Position numbers and translations under genes: made by a program
The notes under the pieces: generated by a model
The model's input: only the letters and a program-made list of their open reading frames with translations
Told to the model about the DNA's origin: nothing
The model's database searches: none
Assembly (NCBI GenBank): GCA_052117325.1
Contig: JBQKJJ010000010.1
Strand: one strand, 5' to 3'
From: CAG-964 sp902789345
GTDB lineage: Bacteria > Bacillota > Clostridia > Oscillospirales > Acutalibacteraceae
DNA length: 64,000 nucleotides
Shown here: positions 25,342-33,453 of the stretch, piece by piece
How the letters are laid out: every line of letters starts with the position of its first letter
Position numbering within the stretch: the first letter of the stretch is position 1

Positions 25342-26403
25342 TTAATCAATATTGACAGTGAATAAAGGTTTAATATGGTCAAAAGGTTCTGTTCCGCATT
25401 TTACATATATTGTGCTTTCGTCAAAAAATACGGCTGTACAGCTGTATAACTGAAACAAACGGGGTATAGAGGTAACTGTAATATTACCAAGCTTCTGCTT
25501 TAGTGTGTTTACATATTTGCTGTGAATTTCTGCCGAAAAAAACATTGCAAACCTTTCATAGTCGGTTGAATATATTTCTGTACAGTAGTTTGTCATAATG
25601 CTCATAAGCATGCGGCAGTTATTGTCGGCGGCATTTAGACGATCCTCAAGTGTGCGCAGACCTTCCAAAAGCATATAATAGTCAGCCTGCAATTCGCTGT
25701 ACAGCTTGGCGTTATACTTTTTGCAGTTTGTTTTCACATACAGTGCCATAGGGTATTTACTGCTTGAAAAAGGGTACAGTCTGCTGTAGCTGTTGTTGTA
25801 CATCCAATGAAAGCCGCCCCTGTCAATTACTGTTGTATAGCTGTGTTCTGTGCTGCCGGAGGATAAAAGCTCCGACATTTCCAAAACAATAGACGCACCG
25901 TACAGAAAAGGCATAAAAGAATAGCCTGTAGCTATTGTATTGTCTACAATAAGTGGAATATGATTTCTCTGGCAGTGGGTACTGCATACCTTAAGCGGTA
26001 TTTGAGCTGTGTATGAGGCAGAGGATACAAAAACTGCCTTAATTCCGTCCTGCGTAAGCTTTTCAAGCTCTTGCTCTGTGGCAAATTCAACTATATTTAT
26101 TCCAATGCTTTTTGAGGCTTTTTTAATAGCAAAATAAAGTGGAGGAATCAAGCTGCTGCTGACGGCTATTTTTTCGTTACACCCTGCCAATGCTGTTAAA
26201 AGTGAAAATATTACCTGATGTGTGTCACAGCTGAACACACCGTGTGTGTTATAAAGCCGTGCTATTCTCCTCTGGAAAATATCCTGTGTAGGGTCAGAGG
26301 ACTTGCTGTAAACCGCATTGCCTTGCTCCAAACCGAAGCGAACTCTGCTGTCTGACTTGTTTGAAAACAGAAATGTGGAGGTGCGCCCTTTGTCTTTATC
26401 CAT
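25342..26403 (-). CDS. MetY/Cys-Met metabolism-like protein lacking the PLP lysine
   Basis: The 353 residues align by eye with O-acetylhomoserine sulfhydrylase and cystathionine gamma-synthase-type enzymes (usually 390-430 residues). The block DPTQDIFQRRIARL matches PT-x-D-x-F-x-x-R-I-A-x-L, and HIPLIVDNTIATGY matches the conserved substrate/PLP Asp region. GASIVLEMSELLSSGST occupies the place of the PLP-binding H-S-x-T-K-F-x-G-G motif, and neither the Lys nor the flanking His/Thr survives. It therefore cannot form the usual internal aldimine and is probably a pseudoenzyme or has another role. The reading frame is intact and AGGAGG precedes the start, so it is not simple decay. It follows rsmA by 11 bases in a three-gene operon. 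Confidence 0.7.
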   Translation of the reverse strand: MDKDKGRTSTFLFSNKSDSRVRFGLEQGNAVYSKSSDPTQDIFQRRIARLYNTHGVFSCDTHQVIFSLLTALAGCNEKIAVSSSLIPPLYFAIKKASKSIGINIVEFATEQELEKLTQDGIKAVFVSSASYTAQIPLKVCSTHCQRNHIPLIVDNTIATGYSFMPFLYGASIVLEMSELLSSGSTEHSYTTVIDRGGFHWMYNNSYSRLYPFSSSKYPMALYVKTNCKKYNAKLYSELQADYYMLLEGLRTLEDRLNAADNNCRMLMSIMTNYCTEIYSTDYERFAMFFSAEIHSKYVNTLKQKLGNITVTSIPRLFQLYSCTAVFFDESTIYVKCGTEPFDHIKPLFTVNID

Positions 26404-26414
26404 AACATAACCTC

Positions 26415-27272
26415 CTACTGTTCAGAGCCAATAGCGTTGGATATTTTGGCAAGCTGCTCCATTGTAAGCTGCTCGGCTCTGTAATTTACAGGTACATTTG
26501 CCCTGTTAAGGGCATTTGTTACTGTAAGCTTTGATATTTGAAGTCCTGCCGAAAGGGAGTTTGGCAGGTTTTTTCTGCGCTGACTAAATGCGGCCTTTAC
26601 CACCTTAAAAAACAGCTCCTCGTCCTCTACATGTACACAAGGCTCTTTTAAAATGTCAAGCCTTATTACCGCCGAGTCCACCTTTGGTGCCGGCATAAAG
26701 CTGCCTGCCGATACGCCAAACAGTATCTGTGGCTTTGCATAGTAATTTACAGCTATAGTTACCGCACCGCTTTGGCGAGTGCCAACTTCTGCACATATAC
26801 GCTGTGCGGCCTCTTTTTGCACCATAACTGTCAGGGCATTTATCGGAAGCTTGTCCTCCAACAGCTTCATAATAACAGGTGATGTTATGTAGTATGGCAA
26901 GTTTGCACACACTACAACCTCCATACCGCTAAACTCTGTTTCAATCAGCTTTTTTAGGTCTATTTTTAAAATGTCGTCATTTATAATCTTTATGTTGTCA
27001 TATTCAGCCAAGGTTTCGTCCAAAACGGGCAGAAGCCTTTTGTCCAGCTCTATTGCCACCACCTTGTCGGCGCGTTCGGCAAGCTGACAGGTAAGCACAC
27101 CTATGCCGGGACCTACCTCAATAACCCCTACGCCTTTTTTGGCGCCGCTTTGTTCTGCCATTTTCGGACATACGCTTGGGTTTATAAGAAAATTCTGTCC
27201 TAACGATTTTGAAAAGGTAAAGCCGTGCCTGCCTAAAATATCTTTTATTGTACCAATGTTTGAAAGCTCCAT
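26415..27272 (-). CDS. rsmA: 16S rRNA m6,6-A dimethyltransferase (KsgA)
   Basis: The 285-residue protein has family-typical length. SLGQNFLINP is the signature near the N-terminus, VIEVGPGIGVLTCQLAE the SAM-binding glycine loop, and ANLPYYITSP the catalytic N-L-P-Y motif. It dimethylates two adjacent adenines in the 3' terminal helix of 16S rRNA late in 30S assembly. The start lies two bases after the stop of the upstream rRNA methyltransferase gene, a tightly coupled pair of ribosome-modification genes. Confidence 0.95.
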   Translation of the reverse strand: MELSNIGTIKDILGRHGFTFSKSLGQNFLINPSVCPKMAEQSGAKKGVGVIEVGPGIGVLTCQLAERADKVVAIELDKRLLPVLDETLAEYDNIKIINDDILKIDLKKLIETEFSGMEVVVCANLPYYITSPVIMKLLEDKLPINALTVMVQKEAAQRICAEVGTRQSGAVTIAVNYYAKPQILFGVSAGSFMPAPKVDSAVIRLDILKEPCVHVEDEELFFKVVKAAFSQRRKNLPNSLSAGLQISKLTVTNALNRANVPVNYRAEQLTMEQLAKISNAIGSEQ

Positions 27273-27274
27273 TG

Positions 27275-28633
27275 TTATTTAACCTTTCTTAGCCCTTTAG
27301 GATATTTGTTTTTCAGCTGACCGTTTGAGCATTTGCCAAAGCCCAGGGTAATTCCCTCTACGCATACTGCTGTGTAGCCCTTTAAATCGGAGTTTACTGC
27401 GATTTCCTCGCCCAGTAAATACGAATTAAGCTGTGGAGAGTCTACTGCGAAATTCACTGTGTTTTTCAGCTCCTCCGGCTTTGCCGCCGTAAACAGGTTG
27501 TGCGCCGGTTCTATTCTGTTTTTCTTTACTTCTCCAAACAGAATACCGCTTCGTATAACCCCCATACCGTCAAGTGCCGGCGTGCTTTGCGGCGGTATAA
27601 GCACCTTGTCGTTAATTATTGTGAAATTCGGAGTAGTTTTGCTGTTAAAAATTTCACTGTAAAGCTGTTGTGCTGATTTTACAGCGGCAATGCAGTTTTT
27701 GTCACGACTGTTTATTTTGTAAACCTGTTCAGGCGTGTAGCCTGTCTCCGGGCTTGTTTTAATCAGCTTGGCTATAAAATGCCCCTCGCCCCCGTCCATA
27801 GGGTATATTCTGCGTGCTTGGGGCATATTTTCTGCTTCTCTGCCAAAGCTTACACCGCAGTCAACCAGTTCAAAGTCGGGGTTATTTTTTAAAAATTCAT
27901 TTACAGTGTCCTCATTTTCGTAGGGAGAAAAGGTGCAGGTGCTGTATACCAGTACACCGCCCTCTTTTAGGCAGACCTTTGCGTTGTTTAAAATTTGTAT
28001 CTGCCGTTCCATACAGGCCTTTGTGTGTTCTTCTGACCATTCTGAAATCGCCTGTGGGTCTTTGCGGAACATACCCTCGCCGGAGCATGGTGCGTCTACT
28101 ATAACCTTGTCAAAATACCCCTGCAGCTTTTGGCACAGCACCTCAGGGGACATTGAGGATACCACAGCGTTTCTTATTCCCATTCGTTCAATGTTGGACA
28201 GTAGTATTTGACTCCTTTTTTTTACTATTTCGTTGCTCCATATTAAACCCTCGCCTTGCAGCAGTGCCGCTATTTGTGTGGTTTTTCCACCCGGTGCGGC
28301 ACACAGGTCAAGCACTCTGTCGCCCGGCTGTACATCAAGGGCAGTAACTGCACCGGACGCTGACGGCTCCTGTAAATAAAACGCACCGCAGTGGTGCAGT
28401 GGGTTGTTGCCCAGCTTAACATTGTCGGCTATATAGTAGCTGACAGGTGAAAATGGGGAAGGAGCTGTTTTGCAGTGTAAAAGCGAAATCAGCTTTTCTG
28501 CACTGCATTTAAGGGTGTTTACACGCAGTCCCTTTACAGGCGGCTTTTCGTATTGTGCTAAAAAGTCGCTGTATTCGCTTTTTAGCATATTTTTCATTCG
28601 TTGTAAAAATTTGTCAGGAAGTAAAGCGTCCAT
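27275..28633 (-). CDS. rsmF: RsmF/NOL1-NOP2-sun family rRNA m5C methyltransferase
   Basis: The 452-residue protein has an N-terminal RNA-binding part, then the SAM-dependent domain with VLDLCAAPGGKT (motif I), VDAPCSGEGMF (motif IV, Pro-Cys) and STCTFSPYENE (motif VI, catalytic Cys). A C-terminal extension of about 150 residues resembles the PUA-like tail of RsmF-type enzymes. It would methylate cytosine C5 in 16S rRNA; the exact position cannot be read from sequence. AAAGGA on the minus strand precedes the start. It leads the operon with rsmA and the MetY-like gene. Confidence 0.9.
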   Translation of the reverse strand: MDALLPDKFLQRMKNMLKSEYSDFLAQYEKPPVKGLRVNTLKCSAEKLISLLHCKTAPSPFSPVSYYIADNVKLGNNPLHHCGAFYLQEPSASGAVTALDVQPGDRVLDLCAAPGGKTTQIAALLQGEGLIWSNEIVKKRSQILLSNIERMGIRNAVVSSMSPEVLCQKLQGYFDKVIVDAPCSGEGMFRKDPQAISEWSEEHTKACMERQIQILNNAKVCLKEGGVLVYSTCTFSPYENEDTVNEFLKNNPDFELVDCGVSFGREAENMPQARRIYPMDGGEGHFIAKLIKTSPETGYTPEQVYKINSRDKNCIAAVKSAQQLYSEIFNSKTTPNFTIINDKVLIPPQSTPALDGMGVIRSGILFGEVKKNRIEPAHNLFTAAKPEELKNTVNFAVDSPQLNSYLLGEEIAVNSDLKGYTAVCVEGITLGFGKCSNGQLKNKYPKGLRKVK

Positions 28634-28713
28634 ATTTAATAATTCCTTTCAATCTACAGTGAATATATTTGAGTTTAGTGCTAATAATAATTTTCGTAAA
28701 GGAGGTGCTTACA

Positions 28714-28911
28714 ATGAACAACAGATTTAACAATCAAAACAACCAGAACAACCAAAACAAGAACAATCAGAACAACAACCAGAACAACAACCAGAATAAT
28801 AACCAGAATAATAACCAGCATAACAACCAGAACAACAACCAGAACAATAACCAAAATAACAATCAGAATAACAGAAACAACCAGAACAAAAACCGTAACA
28901 ACAATTTCTGA
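28714..28911 (+). CDS. Asn/Gln-rich low-complexity small protein
   Basis: After an excellent ribosome binding site (AAAGGAGG, 8 bases before ATG 28714) comes a 65-residue protein made almost entirely of Asn and Gln. It consists of runs of N-N-Q with a few Lys, Arg and His, and ends in two Phe-flanked basic segments (RFNNQ at the start, NRNNNF at the end). It has no membrane segment or enzyme motif. Such composition resembles prion-like, self-associating or RNA-binding segments, but that is only analogy. The gene is divergent from rsmF with about 80 bases between them. An upstream in-frame start exists but lacks a binding site. Confidence 0.6.
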   Translation: MNNRFNNQNNQNNQNKNNQNNNQNNNQNNNQNNNQHNNQNNNQNNNQNNNQNNRNNQNKNRNNNF

Positions 28912-28935
28912 TAATCTGATTTTTATTTATTGCCA

Positions 28936-28975
28936 CAAAAAGGTGGGTATCGGTGCACAGGCTGATACCCACCTT
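28936..28975 (-). terminator. Terminator of the LUD gene
   Basis: A perfect 12-bp stem (28940-28951 with 28964-28975) is followed on the minus strand by TTTTT. It lies about 80 bases after the LUD stop and 28 bases after the Asn/Gln-rich gene on the other strand. Confidence 0.75.
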
Positions 28976-29054
28976 GGGTTGTTTATATTGGTGTTTTAAG
29001 GCTGTATGTTGTTTTAGGGTATTGATTTTGGTTTGCCGTTTGCCGTGTAGGCAA

Positions 29055-29705
29055 TTAATAGCCGTAGCTGCCGTCTATAATTATAACTTTAATTCTGTTT
29101 TTGTGCCTTTGGTAGCCGCTAAGTACATAGTTGCAGCATATTCTTGTTGTGCTTGCACAGCCGTCACATATTTCGCTGCCGTTTTTATTTAACGAAACAC
29201 AGCTGTCTGTATGGGAGCAGTATGTATCAAGGTTTAGCCTGCGGGTGTTATTAGGTGCGGCAATTTTTTTAACACGCTCAATGGCATCGTCAATAGTTTT
29301 TACTATCTTATTTGTGCCTACCAATAAAATAACACTTTTAGGACCGTAAAGTATAGCAGACACTCTGTTTGAGTTGCCGTCAACATTGTAAATATAACCG
29401 CTTTGAGTTACGGCATTTGCACTTGCAAAATAAGCGTCTGCACTGTAGGTGCTGCGGTAAACCTGCTCAATTTCTTCTTGGGTTATTCCCGGCCTTGCTC
29501 TGTCAAGGTAGTTGTAGTTGCCGCTTTTTAGCAAATCCATAACGCCTGTTTCTGCCAATGTTACCGAACCGCCGTTGCTTACGGTGTCGCCTTTTTTAAT
29601 CAGCTTTTTTACAAGCTCCAGGGCTTCTTTTTTGCTGCTGCAAAAATACGCCTCCATATTGTTCTTTTTTAGGTTTTCAAGGGTGGTTTTAACAGCCTCT
29701 GTCAT
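29055..29705 (-). CDS. LUD-domain (LutC/YkgG-like) protein
   Basis: The 216-residue protein matches the LUD family. SNGGSVTLAETGVMDLL is the conserved glycine-rich block, AYFASANAVTQSG a second one, and GPKSVILLVGTNKIV a third. The Cys-rich tail (YCSHTDSC, CDGCAS, RICC) is shared by clostridial members. Relatives act in lactate utilisation with iron-sulfur partners, but stand-alone clostridial copies like this one have no proven role. ATG 29705 is chosen because AAAGGTG lies 6 bases upstream; a GTG nine bases earlier lies within that site. Confidence 0.82.
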   Translation of the reverse strand: MTEAVKTTLENLKKNNMEAYFCSSKKEALELVKKLIKKGDTVSNGGSVTLAETGVMDLLKSGNYNYLDRARPGITQEEIEQVYRSTYSADAYFASANAVTQSGYIYNVDGNSNRVSAILYGPKSVILLVGTNKIVKTIDDAIERVKKIAAPNNTRRLNLDTYCSHTDSCVSLNKNGSEICDGCASTTRICCNYVLSGYQRHKNRIKVIIIDGSYGY

Positions 29706-29867
29706 AAATATCACCTTTATTTTTTGATATAAGTATATTATACTATAAATATAGGTAAATTAAAAGGGCAAAATAAGTAAAAAAATCTATGGCAAATATT
29801 GAAAAACGCATTGCTTAATGTTATAATTTTTAAATGTATAAATATGCTGTTTGAAAGGAATATGAAA

Positions 29868-31616
29868 ATGAATAGCTCAAATATATATCGTACGCATTTA
29901 TGCGGCGAGCTTAGAGAATCACATATAGGAAGCAAGGTAAGAGTTGCCGGCTGGGTTGAAAATATTCGTGACCACGGCGGCGTAATGTTTTTGGATGTTC
30001 GTGACCAGTACGGCGTAGTACAGGTAGTTGTACACGACGACAATATGCTTACAGATGTAAACAAGGAGTGTACAGTTACTGTAAGCGGTGAGGTTGTTAA
30101 AAGAGATGAAGAAACAATCAACACTAAAATAGCAACAGGTATGGTTGAGGTTACTGCTGAAACATTGACAGTTCTAGGTAAGTGCCACAATGTACTGCCT
30201 TTTGAGGTGGCTACATCAACCGAAACAAAGGAAGACATTCGTTTGAAGTATCGTTTTCTTGACCTGCGTAACAAAAAGGTTCATAACAATATTTTAATGA
30301 GAAGTCAGGTTATTTCATTCTTAAGAAGTAAAATGACTGAAATGGGCTTTAACGAAATAAACACACCTATACTGTCTGCAAGCTCACCTGAGGGCGCAAG
30401 AGATTACCTTATCCCAAGCAGAAAGCACAAGGGCAAGTTCTATGCTTTGCCGCAGGCACCGCAGATTTTTAAGCAGCTGCTGATGGTTTCGGGTTTTGAC
30501 AAGTATTTCCAAATTGCTCCTTGCTTTAGAGATGAGGACGCAAGAGCAGACCGTTCTCCGGGCGAGTTCTATCAGCTGGACTTTGAAATGGCTTTTGCCA
30601 CACAGGAGGATGTGTTCGCTGTAGCTGAGGAGGTTTTGTATGATGTATTTACAAAATTCTCTGACAAAGAGGTTTCAAAGCCGCCGTTTGCAAGAATACC
30701 ATATGCAGAGGCTATGCTTAAATACGGCACAGACAAGCCTGACCTTAGAAACCCTCTTTTAATTCAGGACATCAGTCCAATGTTTGAGGAAACTGATTTT
30801 GCTCCGTTCAGAAAGAAAACAGTTCGTTCCATTAATGTTCCTAATGCAGCAGCACAGTCTAAAAAATGGTTTAAAAATATGGAGGAGTTCGCCCTTTCTA
30901 TCGGTATGAAGGGCTTGGGCTATGTAAAGGTAAGAGAAGACCTAACCTTTGACGGCCCTATAGATAAGTTCCTAAAAGAGGGCGACCGTGAAAAGCTTAT
31001 AGAAATTAACGGCTCAAAAGCAGGCGATGTTATTTACTTTATTGCCGACAGCAAAGAGGACGCACCAAAGCTTGCAGGTCAAATAAGAACAGAGGTAGCA
31101 AAGCGACTAAAGCTTATAGATACAAGCAAGTTTGAAATGTGCTTTATAGTAGACTTCCCTATGTTTGAGCATGACGAGGACACAGGCGCTGTAATATTCA
31201 CACACAACCCATTCTCAATGCCACAGGGCGGTATGCAGGCTCTAAAGGAAAAAGACCCTACAGAGGTACTTGCTTACCAGTATGACATTGTATGCAACGG
31301 TGTAGAGCTTTCTTCCGGTGCTGTTCGTAACCACGACCTTGACATTATGATAGAGGCGTTTAAAATTGCAGGCTACACAGAGGACGACCTAAAGGAGAAA
31401 TTCTCATCACTTTACAATGCTTTCCAATACGGTGCACCGCCGCATGCCGGTATGGCACCTGGCGTAGACCGTATGCTGATGCTTTTGGCAGAAGAGGAAA
31501 ATATTCGTGAAGTAATAGCATTCCCTATGAACAGCAACGCACAGGATGTTCTTATGGGTGCGCCTAACGAGGTTTCTGAGCAGCAGCTTAGAGAGGTTCA
31601 TATAAAACTAAGATAA
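29868..31616 (+). CDS. aspS: Aspartyl-tRNA synthetase (probably non-discriminating)
   Basis: The 582-residue protein is a bacterial-type class II AspRS with an N-terminal OB anticodon-binding domain (1-110), the catalytic core, and the bacterial GAD insertion (about 280-410). FRDEDARADRSPGEFYQLDFEM is motif 2 and GMAPGVDRMLML motif 3. ATG 29868 is favoured because AAAGGA lies 8 bases upstream. gatC, gatA and gatB follow at once, so this enzyme probably charges both tRNA-Asp and tRNA-Asn with Asp for the amidotransferase to convert. No asnS is in this window. Confidence 0.95.
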   Translation: MNSSNIYRTHLCGELRESHIGSKVRVAGWVENIRDHGGVMFLDVRDQYGVVQVVVHDDNMLTDVNKECTVTVSGEVVKRDEETINTKIATGMVEVTAETLTVLGKCHNVLPFEVATSTETKEDIRLKYRFLDLRNKKVHNNILMRSQVISFLRSKMTEMGFNEINTPILSASSPEGARDYLIPSRKHKGKFYALPQAPQIFKQLLMVSGFDKYFQIAPCFRDEDARADRSPGEFYQLDFEMAFATQEDVFAVAEEVLYDVFTKFSDKEVSKPPFARIPYAEAMLKYGTDKPDLRNPLLIQDISPMFEETDFAPFRKKTVRSINVPNAAAQSKKWFKNMEEFALSIGMKGLGYVKVREDLTFDGPIDKFLKEGDREKLIEINGSKAGDVIYFIADSKEDAPKLAGQIRTEVAKRLKLIDTSKFEMCFIVDFPMFEHDEDTGAVIFTHNPFSMPQGGMQALKEKDPTEVLAYQYDIVCNGVELSSGAVRNHDLDIMIEAFKIAGYTEDDLKEKFSSLYNAFQYGAPPHAGMAPGVDRMLMLLAEEENIREVIAFPMNSNAQDVLMGAPNEVSEQQLREVHIKLR

Positions 31617-31637
31617 TTTTACAGGGAGGTAACAAAA

Positions 31638-31919
31638 ATGGTATCTCATGAAGATGTAATACAAATTGCCCGCCTTGCAAAGCTTTCTGTAAAGGAAGAC
31701 GAGCTGGAGGCAATGACAAAGGAAATGCAGAGTATTGTAGACTTTGCAGACGCTATAAATAACGCACCTACAGACGGTGAGGAGTTTGACAATATTAATA
31801 ATTTGTCAAATGTTTTTAGAGAGGATGTAGTAGTGGATTCGTACCCTACCGAAAAAATCCTTGAAAATGCCGGTGATAAGGCAGACGACTGCTTCCTTGT
31901 AAAGAAGCGCTGTCTGTAA
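31638..31919 (+). CDS. gatC: Aspartyl/glutamyl-tRNA amidotransferase subunit C
   Basis: The protein has 93 residues, the normal size for the small GatC belt subunit that links GatA and GatB. The N-terminal VIQIARLAKLSVKEDEL and the C-terminal VVDSYPTEKILENAGDK segment are typical. GGGAGG precedes the start. It is 21 bases after aspS and 61 before gatA. Confidence 0.93.
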   Translation: MVSHEDVIQIARLAKLSVKEDELEAMTKEMQSIVDFADAINNAPTDGEEFDNINNLSNVFREDVVVDSYPTEKILENAGDKADDCFLVKKRCL

Positions 31920-31980
31920 TGGGCATAATGCCTGTTCAGTTGTGAGCAGAGCCGATACTCTATAGAAGGGATTGATACCA

Positions 31981-33453
31981 ATGGCAGAGGTTAAAAGCAA
32001 AATTAGGGCTATTAACGAAATGCTTACAGGAAAAGAAATTACCTGTACAGAGCTTACACAGCAGTATCTGGACGCTATTGACAAGTCCAACGGCGACCTG
32101 AACGCTTATGTGAATGTAACGGCAGATACAGCCTTAAAGGCTGCAAAAGCCGTTGATGATAAAATTGCAAAGGGAGAAGAGCTTCCTTTGCTGGCAGGCG
32201 TTCCAATGACATTAAAGGATAATATATCCACAAACGGAATTGAAACAACCTGCTGTTCAAAAATTCTTGAGGGCTATAAGCCTATTTATGACGCAACCGT
32301 TTGGAAGCTTTTGCAGCAGCAAAATGCGGTTTTGCTGGGTAAAACAAATATGGACGAGTTTGCAATGGGTTCCTCCTGTGAAACCTCGGTTTTTGGCGGA
32401 GCTAAAAATCCCCACAGTCTTAACCATGTTGCCGGCGGTTCGTCAGGCGGCGTAGCATCGGCAGTAGGCGGTAACATTGCTGCTTATGGTTTGGGTTCAG
32501 ACACAGGCGGTTCTATAAGACAGCCGGCAAGCTTTTGCGGTATAGTGGGCTTAAAGCCTACATACGGCAGTGTGTCAAGATACGGTCTTATTGCGTATGC
32601 TTCAAGCCTTGACCAAATAGGCCCTATTACCACAACAGTAGAGGATACAGCCATTGTTTATGACGCTATTGCAAAGCTTGACCCAATGGATTCTACCTCA
32701 CAGGGAAACAAGGGTGCAGGTGCCTGCGCCACACTTAAAAATGATATTAAGGGTATGAAAATAGGCATAGCAAAGGAATATCTTGAGGGTATTCGTGACG
32801 ATGTAAAAGAGGCTATTTTAAATGCCTGCAATGTTTACCGCAGTATGGGTGCTGAAATTGTAGAGTTTGACCTGCCTGCGCTAAAGTATGCACTGCCTGT
32901 TTACTATATTCTTGCTTGTGCCGAGGCTTCTTCAAACCTTGGCAGATACGACGGCATAAGATACGGCTACAAAACCCCAACATATAACGATGTGAACGAT
33001 ATGGTTTGTAAAACCAGAAGCGAGGGCTTTGGCAGCGAGGTTAAAAGAAGAATTATGCTTGGCACCTATGTTCTTAGTGCCGGATACTATGACGCTTACT
33101 ATAAAAAGGCTCAAAACCTGCGTGGCACAATAGTAAAGGATTTTAAAAATGCTTTTGAAAAGGTAGATGTAATTTTGGCCCCTACAGTACCTATGACCGC
33201 CTTTGAGGTTGGCAAGGCTGTAAGCGACCCTATAGAAACCTACCTTACAGATATTTGCACAGTACCTATTAACATTGCAGGCTTGCCGGCAGTGTCTGTA
33301 CCGTGCGGCTTTAACGCTAAGGGTATGCCTATAGGTATGCAGCTTATCGGCAATACCTTTGCAGAGTCTACCATTTTGAATGCCGCTTGGCACTATGAAA
33401 ACGCCACACATTCAACAATGTTTAAAAGTGCAGAAATGGGGGTTAAGCTATGA
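31981..33453 (+). CDS. gatA: Aspartyl/glutamyl-tRNA amidotransferase subunit A
   Basis: The 490-residue amidase supplies ammonia from glutamine for conversion of Asp-tRNA-Asn or Glu-tRNA-Gln. The Ser-cisSer-Lys triad is visible: Lys in TLKDNIS, and the serines in GGSSGGVASA and GSDTGGSIRQPAS. ATG 31981 with AAGGGA upstream is preferred over an in-frame TTG at 31972, which sits too close to that site. Its stop overlaps the gatB start by four bases (ATGA). Confidence 0.95.
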   Translation: MAEVKSKIRAINEMLTGKEITCTELTQQYLDAIDKSNGDLNAYVNVTADTALKAAKAVDDKIAKGEELPLLAGVPMTLKDNISTNGIETTCCSKILEGYKPIYDATVWKLLQQQNAVLLGKTNMDEFAMGSSCETSVFGGAKNPHSLNHVAGGSSGGVASAVGGNIAAYGLGSDTGGSIRQPASFCGIVGLKPTYGSVSRYGLIAYASSLDQIGPITTTVEDTAIVYDAIAKLDPMDSTSQGNKGAGACATLKNDIKGMKIGIAKEYLEGIRDDVKEAILNACNVYRSMGAEIVEFDLPALKYALPVYYILACAEASSNLGRYDGIRYGYKTPTYNDVNDMVCKTRSEGFGSEVKRRIMLGTYVLSAGYYDAYYKKAQNLRGTIVKDFKNAFEKVDVILAPTVPMTAFEVGKAVSDPIETYLTDICTVPINIAGLPAVSVPCGFNAKGMPIGMQLIGNTFAESTILNAAWHYENATHSTMFKSAEMGVKL

